Positions 1-7,036 of a DNA stretch of 51,236 nt are shown piece after piece. The stretch lies in contig JASHNQ010000090.1 in NCBI GenBank assembly GCA_030041545.1, positions 1 through 51,236 of the forward strand, written 5' to 3'. Below the pieces are notes generated by a model that was not told the origin of the DNA, made no database searches, and worked only from the letters and a program-made list of their open reading frames with translations. The first letter of the stretch is position 1; each line of letters starts with the position of its first letter. Made by a program: the position numbers and the translations under genes. The DNA comes from a candidate division FCPU426 bacterium (GTDB lineage: Bacteria; Oederibacteriota; Muellerivitia; Muellerivitales; Muellerivitaceae).

Positions 1-14
1 CCCAGGAGGGTTCC

Positions 15-284
15 ATGCCGATCATTAAATCTATTTCCAGCCTACGAAACCAAACCCGGAAAATTTCCACTCTGTGCCATGAGCAGGATGAACCCGTTTA
101 CCTGACCACGAATGGGGAGGGCGACTTGGTCGTCATGAGCATGGAGCATTACGAGAAGTTGAAGGCCCAACTCGATCTTTTCGAAAAACTTTCGGTCGCC
201 CAAGCCCAGTCCGCCGCGGGCGATAAAGGCATCTCACACTCCCAAATGATCCAAACCCTGAAGCAACGCCTGCATGCCAAATAA
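15..284 (+). CDS. Type II antitoxin, Phd/YefM-like
   Basis: An 89-aa protein that looks like a Phd/YefM-family antitoxin, which in known systems binds and neutralises a RelE/ParE toxin and represses its own operon through an N-terminal DNA-binding fold. The N-terminal half has the expected pattern (PIIKSISSLRNQ, then EPVYLTTNGEGDLVVMSMEHYEKL), and the charged C-terminal half would wrap the toxin. The start is set by AGGAGG at 4-9. It overlaps the toxin gene by 11 bases, so the two are translationally coupled. The promoter lies outside the window. Family assignment is by pattern; the pairing makes it fairly safe. Confidence 0.85.
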   Translation: MPIIKSISSLRNQTRKISTLCHEQDEPVYLTTNGEGDLVVMSMEHYEKLKAQLDLFEKLSVAQAQSAAGDKGISHSQMIQTLKQRLHAK

Positions 285-579
285 ATACAACCTGCGCTAT
301 TTGTCCATAGCCCAGGATGACTTGGTTTCCATACTCGATTGGATTGCCCAGGATAGCGCTTCCCGTGCGAAGGTTTTCGTTGACTCCGTTTCCAACCGCA
401 TTGGCCGGCTGGAACATCACCCCTTGATGGGCCGGATGCCCCGAAATGAAAAACTCAAAAAATTAGGTTATCGTGTTTTAGTGGTGGAAAATTACTTGGT
501 GTTTTATGTTCAACGGGGGCGGGCGGTCGAAATTCACCGCGTGCTTCATGGTTCCCGGAATTTTGACGAAATTTTGTAA
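274..579 (+). CDS. Type II toxin, RelE/ParE family
   Basis: A 101-aa protein of RelE/ParE size and shape. RelE toxins cleave mRNA on the ribosome and ParE toxins poison gyrase; the sequence does not decide between them. Visible family features are an N-terminal strand and two helices (LSIAQDDLVSILDWIAQDSASRAKVFVDSV), a central HHPLMGRMPRN segment, and a C-terminal strand set ending YLVFYVQRGRAVEIHRVLHGSRNF, typical of the ParE/RelE barrel. It begins inside the antitoxin gene and ends 14 bases before pncB, so read-through into pncB is possible. No sign of truncation. Confidence 0.85.
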   Translation: MPNKYNLRYLSIAQDDLVSILDWIAQDSASRAKVFVDSVSNRIGRLEHHPLMGRMPRNEKLKKLGYRVLVVENYLVFYVQRGRAVEIHRVLHGSRNFDEIL

Positions 580-593
580 AAAGGTGTTTTGAT

Positions 594-2006
594 ATGTCCT
601 CCCTGATTCCCCGCCACACCGGGCTTTACACCGATTTTTACGAATTGGCTATGGCCCAGGGATACGTGCTTTCCGGCAAGGCGGAGGCATCCGCCAGTTT
701 CGACTATTTCTTCCGGGAAAACCCCTTCAAGGGCGGCTACGTGGTCTTCGCCGGGCTTTCGGACCTTTTGGAGGTTCTGGAGGAATTTTCCTTCACCGAC
801 GAGGACCTCTCTTACCTGAAGAGCCTGGATTTCCAGAAACCCTTCCTTGACTACCTGAAAAACTTCCGCTTCAAGGGACGCGTCTATTCGGTGCGCGAGG
901 GCGAGGTGGTCTTCCCCCTGGAGCCGGTGGCGCGGGTGGAGGGCACTTTCCTGGAAACCCAGCTCATCGAGACCCTCTTGCTCAACTTCCTCAATTTCGA
1001 GTCCCTGATCGCCACCAAGTCTTCGCGCATGGTTTGGGCGGCCTCGGGCCGGAAGGTGGTGGATTTTGGACTTCGCCGGGCGCAGGGCCTGGCCGGCATC
1101 CAGGCTTCCCGCGCCGCGCTGGTGGGCGGCGTCACGGCCACCTCCAACGTTTACTCCTCGTTCCTTTATTCCCTCTCCCCTTCCGGCACCCAGGCCCATT
1201 CCTGGATCCAGAGTTTTCCCGGTGAACTGGCGGCCTTCCGCAAGTTCGCCGAAATCTACCCCGACCGTTGTACCCTTCTGGTGGATACCTACAACACGCT
1301 CGAAAGCGGCCTGCCCAACGCCATGATCGTGGCCAAGGAAATGGAGGAAAAAGGCCACCGGCTGGCGGGCATAAGGCTGGACTCGGGCGACCTGGCCTAT
1401 TTGAGCAAACGGGCCCGGGCCACGCTGGACCAGGAGGGCCTGCACTACGTGAAGATCGTGGCCTCCAACCAGCTGGACGAGCACCTCATCAAAAGCCTGC
1501 TGGACCAGGGCGCCCCCATCAACATCTTCGGCGTGGGAACCAGCCTTTTAACGGGCCAGGATTCACCGGCCCTCGACGGCGTCTACAAGCTGGGGGCCTA
1601 TGAGGGGAAGCCGACCTTGAAAGTTTCCGAGAACCTGGCCAAGACCTCCCTGCCGGGGGTTAAAAAGATCGTCCGCTATACCGACCCCGATGGTTTCTTT
1701 TACGCCGACGGCATCCTGCTGGAGGAGGAAAAAAGCGTTGAGACCATCTATCACCCCACCTCGCCGGAACAAAAAAGCCGGGTGGCGCGGTATTTCCCGG
1801 AAAGCATCCTTTTCAAGGTCATGGAGGGGGGCAAGAGCCTGGCGCGTTTCACCGTGAAGGAGGCGGCGGCCTACGCCCAGGAACGCCTGGCCAAGCTCTC
1901 CCCCGAGCGCAAGCGCTTCGAGAACCCCCATACCTACAAGGTGGGTATCAGCCAAAAACTGATGGATTTGAGGAACCAGATCATCCGCGAGAACCAAAAA
2001 TCCTAA
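594..2006 (+). CDS. pncB: Nicotinate phosphoribosyltransferase
   Basis: A 470-aa enzyme that condenses nicotinate with PRPP, using ATP, to form nicotinate mononucleotide in the Preiss-Handler NAD salvage pathway. Family motifs are visible in order: TDFYELAMAQGY at the N-terminus, FGLRRAQG, GTQAHSW with the His that is phosphorylated in this family, LVDTYNTLESG, RLDSGDLA and FGVGTSL. Length fits the longer, Gram-positive-type PncB group. AAGGTG lies about 9 bases before the ATG. PncA, which supplies nicotinate from nicotinamide, follows on the same strand after a 215-base gap holding a palindromic repeat, so the two make a functional pair even if transcribed separately. Confidence 0.95.
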   Translation: MSSLIPRHTGLYTDFYELAMAQGYVLSGKAEASASFDYFFRENPFKGGYVVFAGLSDLLEVLEEFSFTDEDLSYLKSLDFQKPFLDYLKNFRFKGRVYSVREGEVVFPLEPVARVEGTFLETQLIETLLLNFLNFESLIATKSSRMVWAASGRKVVDFGLRRAQGLAGIQASRAALVGGVTATSNVYSSFLYSLSPSGTQAHSWIQSFPGELAAFRKFAEIYPDRCTLLVDTYNTLESGLPNAMIVAKEMEEKGHRLAGIRLDSGDLAYLSKRARATLDQEGLHYVKIVASNQLDEHLIKSLLDQGAPINIFGVGTSLLTGQDSPALDGVYKLGAYEGKPTLKVSENLAKTSLPGVKKIVRYTDPDGFFYADGILLEEEKSVETIYHPTSPEQKSRVARYFPESILFKVMEGGKSLARFTVKEAAAYAQERLAKLSPERKRFENPHTYKVGISQKLMDLRNQIIRENQKS

Positions 2007-2009
2007 AAG

Positions 2010-2118
2010 AAGTTCGAAGCGCGAAGTTCGTAGTTCGAAGTTAAGGTGGGTTTTGCTTGGCTTGCCAAACAAAACTTCATTCACTTCGCACCGCGGACTG
2101 CGAACTTCGAACTTAAAA
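2010..2118. repeat. Nested inverted repeat, family B
   Basis: The pncB-pncA gap holds a long imperfect palindrome. The left arm (2011-2043) is built from GTTCGAAG-type units; the right arm (2083-2117) repeats them inverted (GAACTTCGAACTT). The loop contains a second palindrome at about 2050-2075 with arms GTTTTGCTTGGC and GCCAAACAAAAC, one mismatch. It starts 4 bases after the pncB stop. Related arms occur at 30021-30280 and 30790-31085. I see no gene here. Confidence 0.8.
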
Positions 2119-2221
2119 ATGCCGTTAAATCGCCACATTCCCCGCCCAATGGCCGTTATTTCGCCTTGAACCATGGGGCGGTGGCGCCTTATTCATGGAA
2201 TAATACAGCCGAGGTAAACCC

Positions 2222-2770
2222 ATGAAAGCCCTACTCATCGTGGACGTCCAAAATGACTTTTGCCCGGGCGGCGCGCTGGCCGTGCCCGAGGGGGACAAGG
2301 TCGTACCCGTCATCAACCGGATCATGGACCTCTTCCCCCTGGTCATCGCCTCCAAGGACTGGCACCCGAAGGACACGGTGCATTTCAAGAAGTGGCCGTC
2401 CCATTGCGTCCAAGACACGCCGGGGGCGGATTTTCACCCCCTGCTCAACGCCTCCAATCTCAAGAAAATCTTCCTCAAGGGAACCAAGAACAAGGACGAC
2501 GGGTATTCGGCCTTTGAGGCCACCAGCGCGGACCTGGCCGGCTTCCTCAAGAAGGAGAAGGTGGACGAGCTTTACATCGCGGGATTGGCCACCGATTATT
2601 GCGTGAAGGCCACGGCCCTGGACGCGGACAAGGCCGGCTTCGAGACCTTCGTGGTGGAGGACGCGGTGGCCGCCGTGAACGTGAAACCCGGCGACGGGGA
2701 AAAGGCCTTGAAAGCCATGGCCCGCGCCGGCGTCACTTTGATTAATTCCGCGGAAATATCAAAAGAATAA
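2222..2770 (+). CDS. pncA: Nicotinamidase
   Basis: A 182-aa isochorismatase-superfamily enzyme that hydrolyses nicotinamide to nicotinate and ammonia. The catalytic triad is visible: Asp8 in LIVDVQNDFCPGG, a lysine near 86 (FLKGT), and Cys127 in GLATDYCV. The metal-site pattern is DWHPKDTVHF (Asp46, His48, His54, with His61 nearby). Length is slightly short of the E. coli enzyme but complete. The start follows GAGGTAAACCC. A weak promoter candidate lies upstream (TTGAAC, 17 bases, TTATTC, around 2167-2195). It works directly before PncB in NAD salvage. Confidence 0.95.
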   Translation: MKALLIVDVQNDFCPGGALAVPEGDKVVPVINRIMDLFPLVIASKDWHPKDTVHFKKWPSHCVQDTPGADFHPLLNASNLKKIFLKGTKNKDDGYSAFEATSADLAGFLKKEKVDELYIAGLATDYCVKATALDADKAGFETFVVEDAVAAVNVKPGDGEKALKAMARAGVTLINSAEISKE

Positions 2771-2774
2771 AACA

Positions 2775-3039
2775 GCTGTCATTGCGAGCCAGGGCCCGCC
2801 GGAAGGCTCCGGGTGATTTGAGTAAGAAACAATCACCCTCATCCCATCCTTCTCCCCTCAAGGGAGAAGGAGTACTCGTCACCCTCGCCCCTTGGGGGAG
2901 GGGTGAGGGGTGCCTGGGGTTGTTTCATAGGAGGAATGACCCGCGAATAGCGGGTCGGCGATGACAGGCTTGAAGTAGTTGGCCTGTAATTCAGGCCAAC
3001 CATCCTGGGGCTAAAGCCCCAGGACAACCCCAGTTTAAA
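2775..3039. repeat. Composite palindromic element (families G and A)
   Basis: The 342 bases between pncA and the next gene hold repeats and a terminator, no gene. The element starts 5 bases after the pncA stop with GCTGTCATTGCGAG (2775-2788) and ends with CAACCCCAGTTTAAA (3025-3039); both ends recur at 13953-14060 and 31662-31808. Inside are CCCTCATCCC/CTCCCCTCAAGGGAG-type family A palindromes (about 2835-2915). Then comes a multi-branched fold: outer arms 2914-2923 and 3024-3033 (CTGGGGTTGT/ACAACCCCAG) enclose hairpins at 2940-2954, 2978-3000 and 3004-3023. Confidence 0.8.
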
Positions 3040-3053
3040 AAATTCCCGAAACC

Positions 3054-3082
3054 AAAAAGCCCCCCGGCTTGGGCCGGGAGGC
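3054..3082 (-). terminator. Rho-independent terminator
   Basis: Read on the minus strand, a 10-bp stem (GCCTCCCGGC/GCCGGGGGGC, one G-U pair, 4-base loop) is followed at once by TTTTT. It lies about 30 bases after the stop of the 3113-3571 gene. Confidence 0.85.
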
Positions 3083-3112
3083 TTGAAGGCCTTTGAAGCG
3101 TATCTTTTAACT

Positions 3113-3571
3113 TCAGTTGGCGCTGGTGGTATTCGCCGACGCCGCCGGTGCCGGCTCACTCACGATCATGTAGTTCAGCCCGCTCTTGCTGACGGTGGTC
3201 CCCGTCACGGTCACCATCTCCCCGCCTTTGGTGACGAACTGGTCGCGGGCCGAGTGGTAGTCCTTGTCCACGGGGATATACAGCTTCCCGTTGTAAAGCA
3301 GGGCCAGTTCCCCGCCGCCCGAAATGCACTTGGCCGCGCAAGCCTGGTGGGCTTCGCCATGGGCGCCCTTCTGGATATAACAGGCCACGTCGATGACTTC
3401 GCACTTCATGGACTTGCCCGCGGGGCTGGCGCTGTTCATATTCATTCCCTGGTGCATGTCGTTCGAGTTGCTGGCCGCCGGGCTGCTCCCGGCGCTCGAG
3501 TCGTCGGCGAAAACCCGGCCCGCCAGAAGGGCCATCGCCACAACCGCCATCCCCACTAATGCCTTCCTCAT
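3113..3571 (-). CDS. Small secreted Cys/His protein, unknown
   Basis: A 152-aa exported protein of unknown function. The start chosen has GGAGG 8 bases upstream and gives a clean signal peptide (MRKALVGMAVVAMALLAGRVFA, cut near residue 22). A Ser/Asn/Met-rich linker follows (MHQGMNMNS), then a compact domain with CEVIDVACYIQKG, GEAHQACAAKC and a C-terminal beta-rich part (LLYNGKLYIPVDKD, VTVTGTTVSKSGLNYMIV). The four cysteines with His, plus a Met/His-rich linker, would suit metal binding or a periplasmic redox role, but that is inference. It ends in an Ala/Thr tail and has its own terminator, so it is probably monocistronic. Confidence 0.7.
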   Translation of the reverse strand: MRKALVGMAVVAMALLAGRVFADDSSAGSSPAASNSNDMHQGMNMNSASPAGKSMKCEVIDVACYIQKGAHGEAHQACAAKCISGGGELALLYNGKLYIPVDKDYHSARDQFVTKGGEMVTVTGTTVSKSGLNYMIVSEPAPAASANTTSAN

Positions 3572-3733
3572 GGACAACCTCCGGAATCTTAATTTTCGCC
3601 CCCCAAGGGGCTCCCGCAAGTACGGCTTTCAGGAAGTACAGGGTTACATGGAACACGCCCTTTTGCAATAACCCGAAACGGAAATTCCCTGAAACAAACC
3701 TCTTTTCACGATAATCGTTCCGGTGCAACCCAC

Positions 3734-3982
3734 TTATTGGCCTTTCAAATCGATTTCCATATCGCTGTTGCCAGACTGGGTTTTGAGGGTGGCCTCCGTT
3801 GAGGCTTTGGGTTTCTTTTTACCCTTAGTTTTCTTCTTTTTAGCTTTTTTCTTCTTGGATTTCTTCTTGTGGGTATGGCTTTTCGTAACTGAACCGCTGG
3901 AACTTCCGGTTGAGCTTTGGGCCCAAACGGTCGTCCCGGTTAAAAAGGCTAGCGCAAGGACGATGGGCAGTAGTTTTTTCAT
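3734..3982 (-). CDS. Secreted lysine-rich small protein
   Basis: An 82-aa protein with a signal peptide (MKKLLPIVLALAFLTGTTVWA) followed by a Ser-rich stretch and then a strongly basic block of Lys runs (KKKSKKKKAKKKKTKGKKKPK). I do not recognise a family. The basic block could bind polyanions such as LPS, nucleic acid or polyphosphate, which is a guess. The start has GGAGAGGAGAC upstream and overlaps the previous stop by 4 bases (ATGA), so it is coupled to the transposase-fold gene and ABC importer operon. A longer in-frame start exists at 4045 but would destroy the signal peptide. Confidence 0.65.
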   Translation of the reverse strand: MKKLLPIVLALAFLTGTTVWAQSSTGSSSGSVTKSHTHKKKSKKKKAKKKKTKGKKKPKASTEATLKTQSGNSDMEIDLKGQ

Positions 3983-4326
3983 CGATAGTCTCCTCTCCAA
4001 AACGAAGGGTTCAACACTTCCCTTTCCTCGTAAGCCCACTGCCATAACGTATGGAGGGTATGCCCCTCCTTTTGGGCCAGGCCCTTCACTTCGGACTTGA
4101 AGGACTGGAGGATCCGGGCCAAGTCCTCATCCAATCGGTTGAGGTCCAGTACCATTTCCACCCGGTCGGGATGGATGGTGTGCCGCGGGATCTTCAGCCC
4201 CGGATACCGTCCCGGCAGGCTCCTTAAGCCCTGCTCCACCATCCGGCGCAGGTTGCCCTCCAGCAGGGGCTTGCGCTCGGTGGTATAGAGCGTGATTTCG
4301 TAGAGGGAATCGGAAAAGGAATTCAA
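3979..4326 (-). CDS. Degenerate Y1/RAYT transposase-fold protein
   Basis: A 115-aa protein whose pattern follows the Y1 (IS200/REP-associated, RAYT) transposase domain: YEITLYTTERKPLL at the start, HTIHPDRVEMVLDLNRL where the HUH metal motif should be, ILQSFKSEV, and LWQWAYEEREV where the catalytic Tyr helix should be. Transposases of this family have HxH in a MPNHxH context; here the equivalent residues appear to be Arg and Glu, so it cannot be an active nuclease of that type, though a Tyr remains. It overlaps both neighbours by ATGA, showing stable operon residence. I infer a domesticated nucleic-acid-binding protein; homology is by eye. Confidence 0.5.
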   Translation of the reverse strand: MNSFSDSLYEITLYTTERKPLLEGNLRRMVEQGLRSLPGRYPGLKIPRHTIHPDRVEMVLDLNRLDEDLARILQSFKSEVKGLAQKEGHTLHTLWQWAYEEREVLNPSFWRGDYR

Positions 4327-5273
4327 TGGACGCCCGCCTTTTCCAGGTAACTGGAATCGAATAAGTCCTTGATAGGGAAGTCGTTTTTGAGAACGTGGTC
4401 GGAGATCAGGAAATCCTTGATGTCCTTCATTTCCTGAATGTTCTTGTCCGTCACGTGCAGGGACCAGTCAAAACCCTTCAGGCTTTCGGCCAAAACCGCC
4501 TTGGGGAATTGGCTGCCCTGGGCCAAGACCTCCAAGGATTCTTCCGGATGCTTGCGCATGTAATCATTCGTGGCCTTTGTGGCCTTGAGGAAGGCTTCCA
4601 CCAGGACGGGGTTCGCGCTTCCAAGCGCGTTCCTGACCGCGTAAAAGCTCAGGCTTCCCGGCACGTGGGCCGAATCGGCCAAAACCCGCGCTTTCCCGGC
4701 CAGTTCCAATTGGGTGCGGTAAGGCATCCAAAGCACGATGGCGTCCACGGCCCCGCTCTCCAGGGCCGGCCCTTGGTCCGGCCCGGCCAGGTTGACCAAC
4801 TGGAGGTCGTTCATGGAAAGCCCGGCGGGCTTCAGCAGTTGGTAAAGGAAGTAATGCACGCTGGACCCCAATTGGGCCGCGACTTTCCTGCCTTTCAAGT
4901 CCGAAAGGGCCTGGATGGGGGAATCGGGCCGCACCAGGACCGCGTTGGTGGCCGGGTTGAAGGCGGCCTTGGCGATGACCTTCAGGTCGATCCCCCCGGC
5001 CCGGGCCGTGATCACGGGCATGTTGCCCACGCCCAGGAGATCCACCCGGTCGCCCGCCGCGGCTTCGATCATGACCGGCCCGGAAAGGAAGGGGATCCAT
5101 TCCACCTGGGCGCCTTGCTTGGCCAATTCCTTCTCGTAAAAGCCCTTGGCTTTTCCCACCAAGAGCACGCTGGAGGAGGGCTGGTAGCCGATGCGGACCG
5201 TGACCGGAGCGGTTTGGGCCCAGGCCCCGGCCAGGACCGCCCAGGCCAGGAAGGTCAGGGTTATTTTTTTCAT
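4323..5273 (-). CDS. ABC importer substrate-binding protein (NitT/TauT type)
   Basis: A 316-aa periplasmic binding protein of the nitrate/sulfonate/taurine (SsuA/NMT1) family. The start gives a signal peptide (MKKITLTFLAWAVLAGAWA) and sits 1 base after the stop of the ATPase gene. Family features include RIGYQPSSSVLLVGKAKGFYEKELAKQGAQVEW near the mature N-terminus, LGVGNMPVITARAGGIDLKVIA, LKGRKVAAQLGSS, and AVDAIVLWMPYRTQLE in the second lobe. It would capture substrate for the permease and ATPase encoded just upstream. The ligand cannot be read from sequence; aliphatic sulfonate, nitrate, taurine or a thiamine precursor are all possible. Confidence 0.85.
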   Translation of the reverse strand: MKKITLTFLAWAVLAGAWAQTAPVTVRIGYQPSSSVLLVGKAKGFYEKELAKQGAQVEWIPFLSGPVMIEAAAGDRVDLLGVGNMPVITARAGGIDLKVIAKAAFNPATNAVLVRPDSPIQALSDLKGRKVAAQLGSSVHYFLYQLLKPAGLSMNDLQLVNLAGPDQGPALESGAVDAIVLWMPYRTQLELAGKARVLADSAHVPGSLSFYAVRNALGSANPVLVEAFLKATKATNDYMRKHPEESLEVLAQGSQFPKAVLAESLKGFDWSLHVTDKNIQEMKDIKDFLISDHVLKNDFPIKDLFDSSYLEKAGVH

Positions 5274-5274
5274 T

Positions 5275-6051
5275 TCATACGCCCTTGATTTTTCGGGAAG
5301 AGTTGAAAAATTCATTGTAAATTTTCTTTCGGATTTTAACAAAGGAAGCCGAGCTCCGGTCCCGGGGCCGGGAGAGGGGCACGGGAATGATTTTCCGGAG
5401 GGTGCCCGGCCCCTCCGACATCACGGCCACCCGGTCCCCCAGGAAAACCGCCTCGTCGATGTCGTGGGTCACGAGGAGCACCGTTCCCCGGCTTTCCCTC
5501 CAAATCCGCTGGATTTCCAACTGCATCTGGATCCGCGTGAGGGCGTCCAGGGCCCCGAAAGGCTCGTCCAAAAGGAGCACCTCGGGGCGGCTCACCAGGG
5601 CCCGGGCCAGGGCCGCCCTTTGCTGCATGCCCCCGGAGAGCTGGTGGGGATAGGCGTCCCCGAAACCCGCGAGGCCCACCAAGGCCAGGTATTTTTCCAC
5701 GGTTTCCCCCGCTTCCCGTTTCTCCGTGCTGTCTCTCAAGCCGAAGGCGATGTTTTCCCGCGTGGTCATCCAGGGGAACAGACGTGGCTCCTGGAAAACC
5801 ATGCCCCGCTCCAACCCCGGCCCGGTGATCCGTTTTTCCCTCAGGAGGATTTCCCCTTCCGTGGCCGCCTCCAAGCCGCCGATCAGCCGCAGGAGGGTGC
5901 TTTTCCCGCAGCCGCTTTTCCCCACTAGCGCCACGAATTCGCCGGGCCCCACTTCCAGGTCGATCCTTTCCAGGACCCGCAAATCCCCTTGGGGGAGGGC
6001 GAAACTTTTCGCCACGCCCTTGACCTTAAGCGAGCCCCGGCTGGCCTTCAT
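5275..6051 (-). CDS. ABC importer ATPase (SsuB/TauB type)
   Basis: A 258-aa cytoplasmic ATPase of the NitT/TauT importer group. Visible are Walker A GKSGCGKST (44-52), the Q-loop FQEPRLFPWMT typical of this subfamily, signature LSGGMQQR, Walker B VLLLDEP with D-loop FGALDALT, and the switch His in VTHDIDEAV. The reading frame continues upstream, but the start at 6051 overlaps the permease stop by 4 bases (ATGA) and gives the standard length. It energises the adjacent permease. Confidence 0.9.
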   Translation of the reverse strand: MKASRGSLKVKGVAKSFALPQGDLRVLERIDLEVGPGEFVALVGKSGCGKSTLLRLIGGLEAATEGEILLREKRITGPGLERGMVFQEPRLFPWMTTRENIAFGLRDSTEKREAGETVEKYLALVGLAGFGDAYPHQLSGGMQQRAALARALVSRPEVLLLDEPFGALDALTRIQMQLEIQRIWRESRGTVLLVTHDIDEAVFLGDRVAVMSEGPGTLRKIIPVPLSRPRDRSSASFVKIRKKIYNEFFNSSRKIKGV

Positions 6052-6848
6052 GCCTGGCTTTCCTTCCCGGCCTGGTTCCATTTCAGGAGCCGGCGTTCCA
6101 GCTGAACCACCAGGAAATCCATGAGAAGCCCGGTCAAGCCGATGGAAACGATCCCCACCAACATGACGTCCGGCTGGGACACCTCGCGGGCGTACATGAT
6201 CATGTAGCCGATGCCGGAGGAAGCCGCGATGAGCTCCGCGCCCACCACGCTGGCCCAGGCGATGCCCAGTCCCACGCGCAGGCCCGTGAAAAGCGAGGGC
6301 AGGGCCGAGGGCAGCACCACGCGGATGAGCGCCTCCCACCGGCCCTTTTCCAGGATCCGGGCCACTTCCAGGTACTTGGGGTCGGTGCCGCGGACCCCCT
6401 GGAGGGCGCTTAACAGCACGGGCCAAAAGGCCCCCACCGCGATGACCGTCACTTTGGATCCCTCGTCAATGCCCATCCAAAGGATCAGGACCGGAATCCA
6501 GGCGATGGTGGGAATGGGGCGAAGCAGGCCCGTCATGAGGGTCAGGGCCCGGTCCAGGCGGGGGGAAAGGCCCATGGCCAGCCCCAAGAGGGTTCCCAAG
6601 GCCGCCCCGATGCCGAAACCCTCGAACACCCGGATGAGGCTCACCTTCAACTGGCTGAAAAGGTCGCCGGAGGCCGCCATGCCTTGGAACGTCCTGGTCA
6701 CGGCCAAGGGGGACGGAAGGATCGAGGGCCTTAAGAACCCCCTGTCGCTCAAGACTTGCCAAACCAGAAGGATCAGGGCGGGGACGATCAACGGCAGGAC
6801 CAGGCGGTTGAAGAAAGGGAATCTCCGGTTATTTCCTGGCGAGGGCAT
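6048..6848 (-). CDS. ABC importer permease (SsuC/TauC type)
   Basis: A 266-aa inner-membrane permease with about six hydrophobic segments. The binding-protein-dependent transport motif lies in the second half (EVARILEKGRWEALIRVVLPSALPSLFTGLRVGLGIAW, the EAA loop contacting the ATPase). It is the first gene of a minus-strand operon with ATPase, binding protein, the transposase-fold protein and the Lys-rich protein, all spaced by 1 base or ATGA overlaps. The start is the first Met of the frame; no strong ribosome-binding site is visible. The 188-base gap upstream is shared with a divergent gene. Confidence 0.88.
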   Translation of the reverse strand: MPSPGNNRRFPFFNRLVLPLIVPALILLVWQVLSDRGFLRPSILPSPLAVTRTFQGMAASGDLFSQLKVSLIRVFEGFGIGAALGTLLGLAMGLSPRLDRALTLMTGLLRPIPTIAWIPVLILWMGIDEGSKVTVIAVGAFWPVLLSALQGVRGTDPKYLEVARILEKGRWEALIRVVLPSALPSLFTGLRVGLGIAWASVVGAELIAASSGIGYMIMYAREVSQPDVMLVGIVSIGLTGLLMDFLVVQLERRLLKWNQAGKESQA

Positions 6849-6953
6849 GGCCTATTGTTCAATGGCTCCGGCGCAAGGTCAAGGACGGCATGGGGAGCGA
6901 AGCTTCCCCTAATCCCTTCCCCAAGGCCGGATTCAAACGCATTTCCGGTTTCC

Positions 6954-6983
6954 TTGACTCCCTTGCCGGGACCCTGTTACCGT
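6954..6983 (+). promoter_or_regulatory. Possible promoter for 7037 gene
   Basis: TTGACT (6954-6959), 18 bases, TACCGT (6978-6983), about 50 bases before the GTG start. The -10 is poor against TATAAT. The same hexamer follows a perfect TTGACA at 21088. Weak evidence. Confidence 0.25.
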
Positions 6984-7036
6984 AACCGGCGATATGTTCC
7001 GGATTTGATCCTTCAATAACCGTTTCAGGAAACTCC

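Noticed and set aside
2782-2964. Small frame downstream of pncA
   Set aside because: Translates palindromic repeat sequence only and has no ribosome-binding site.
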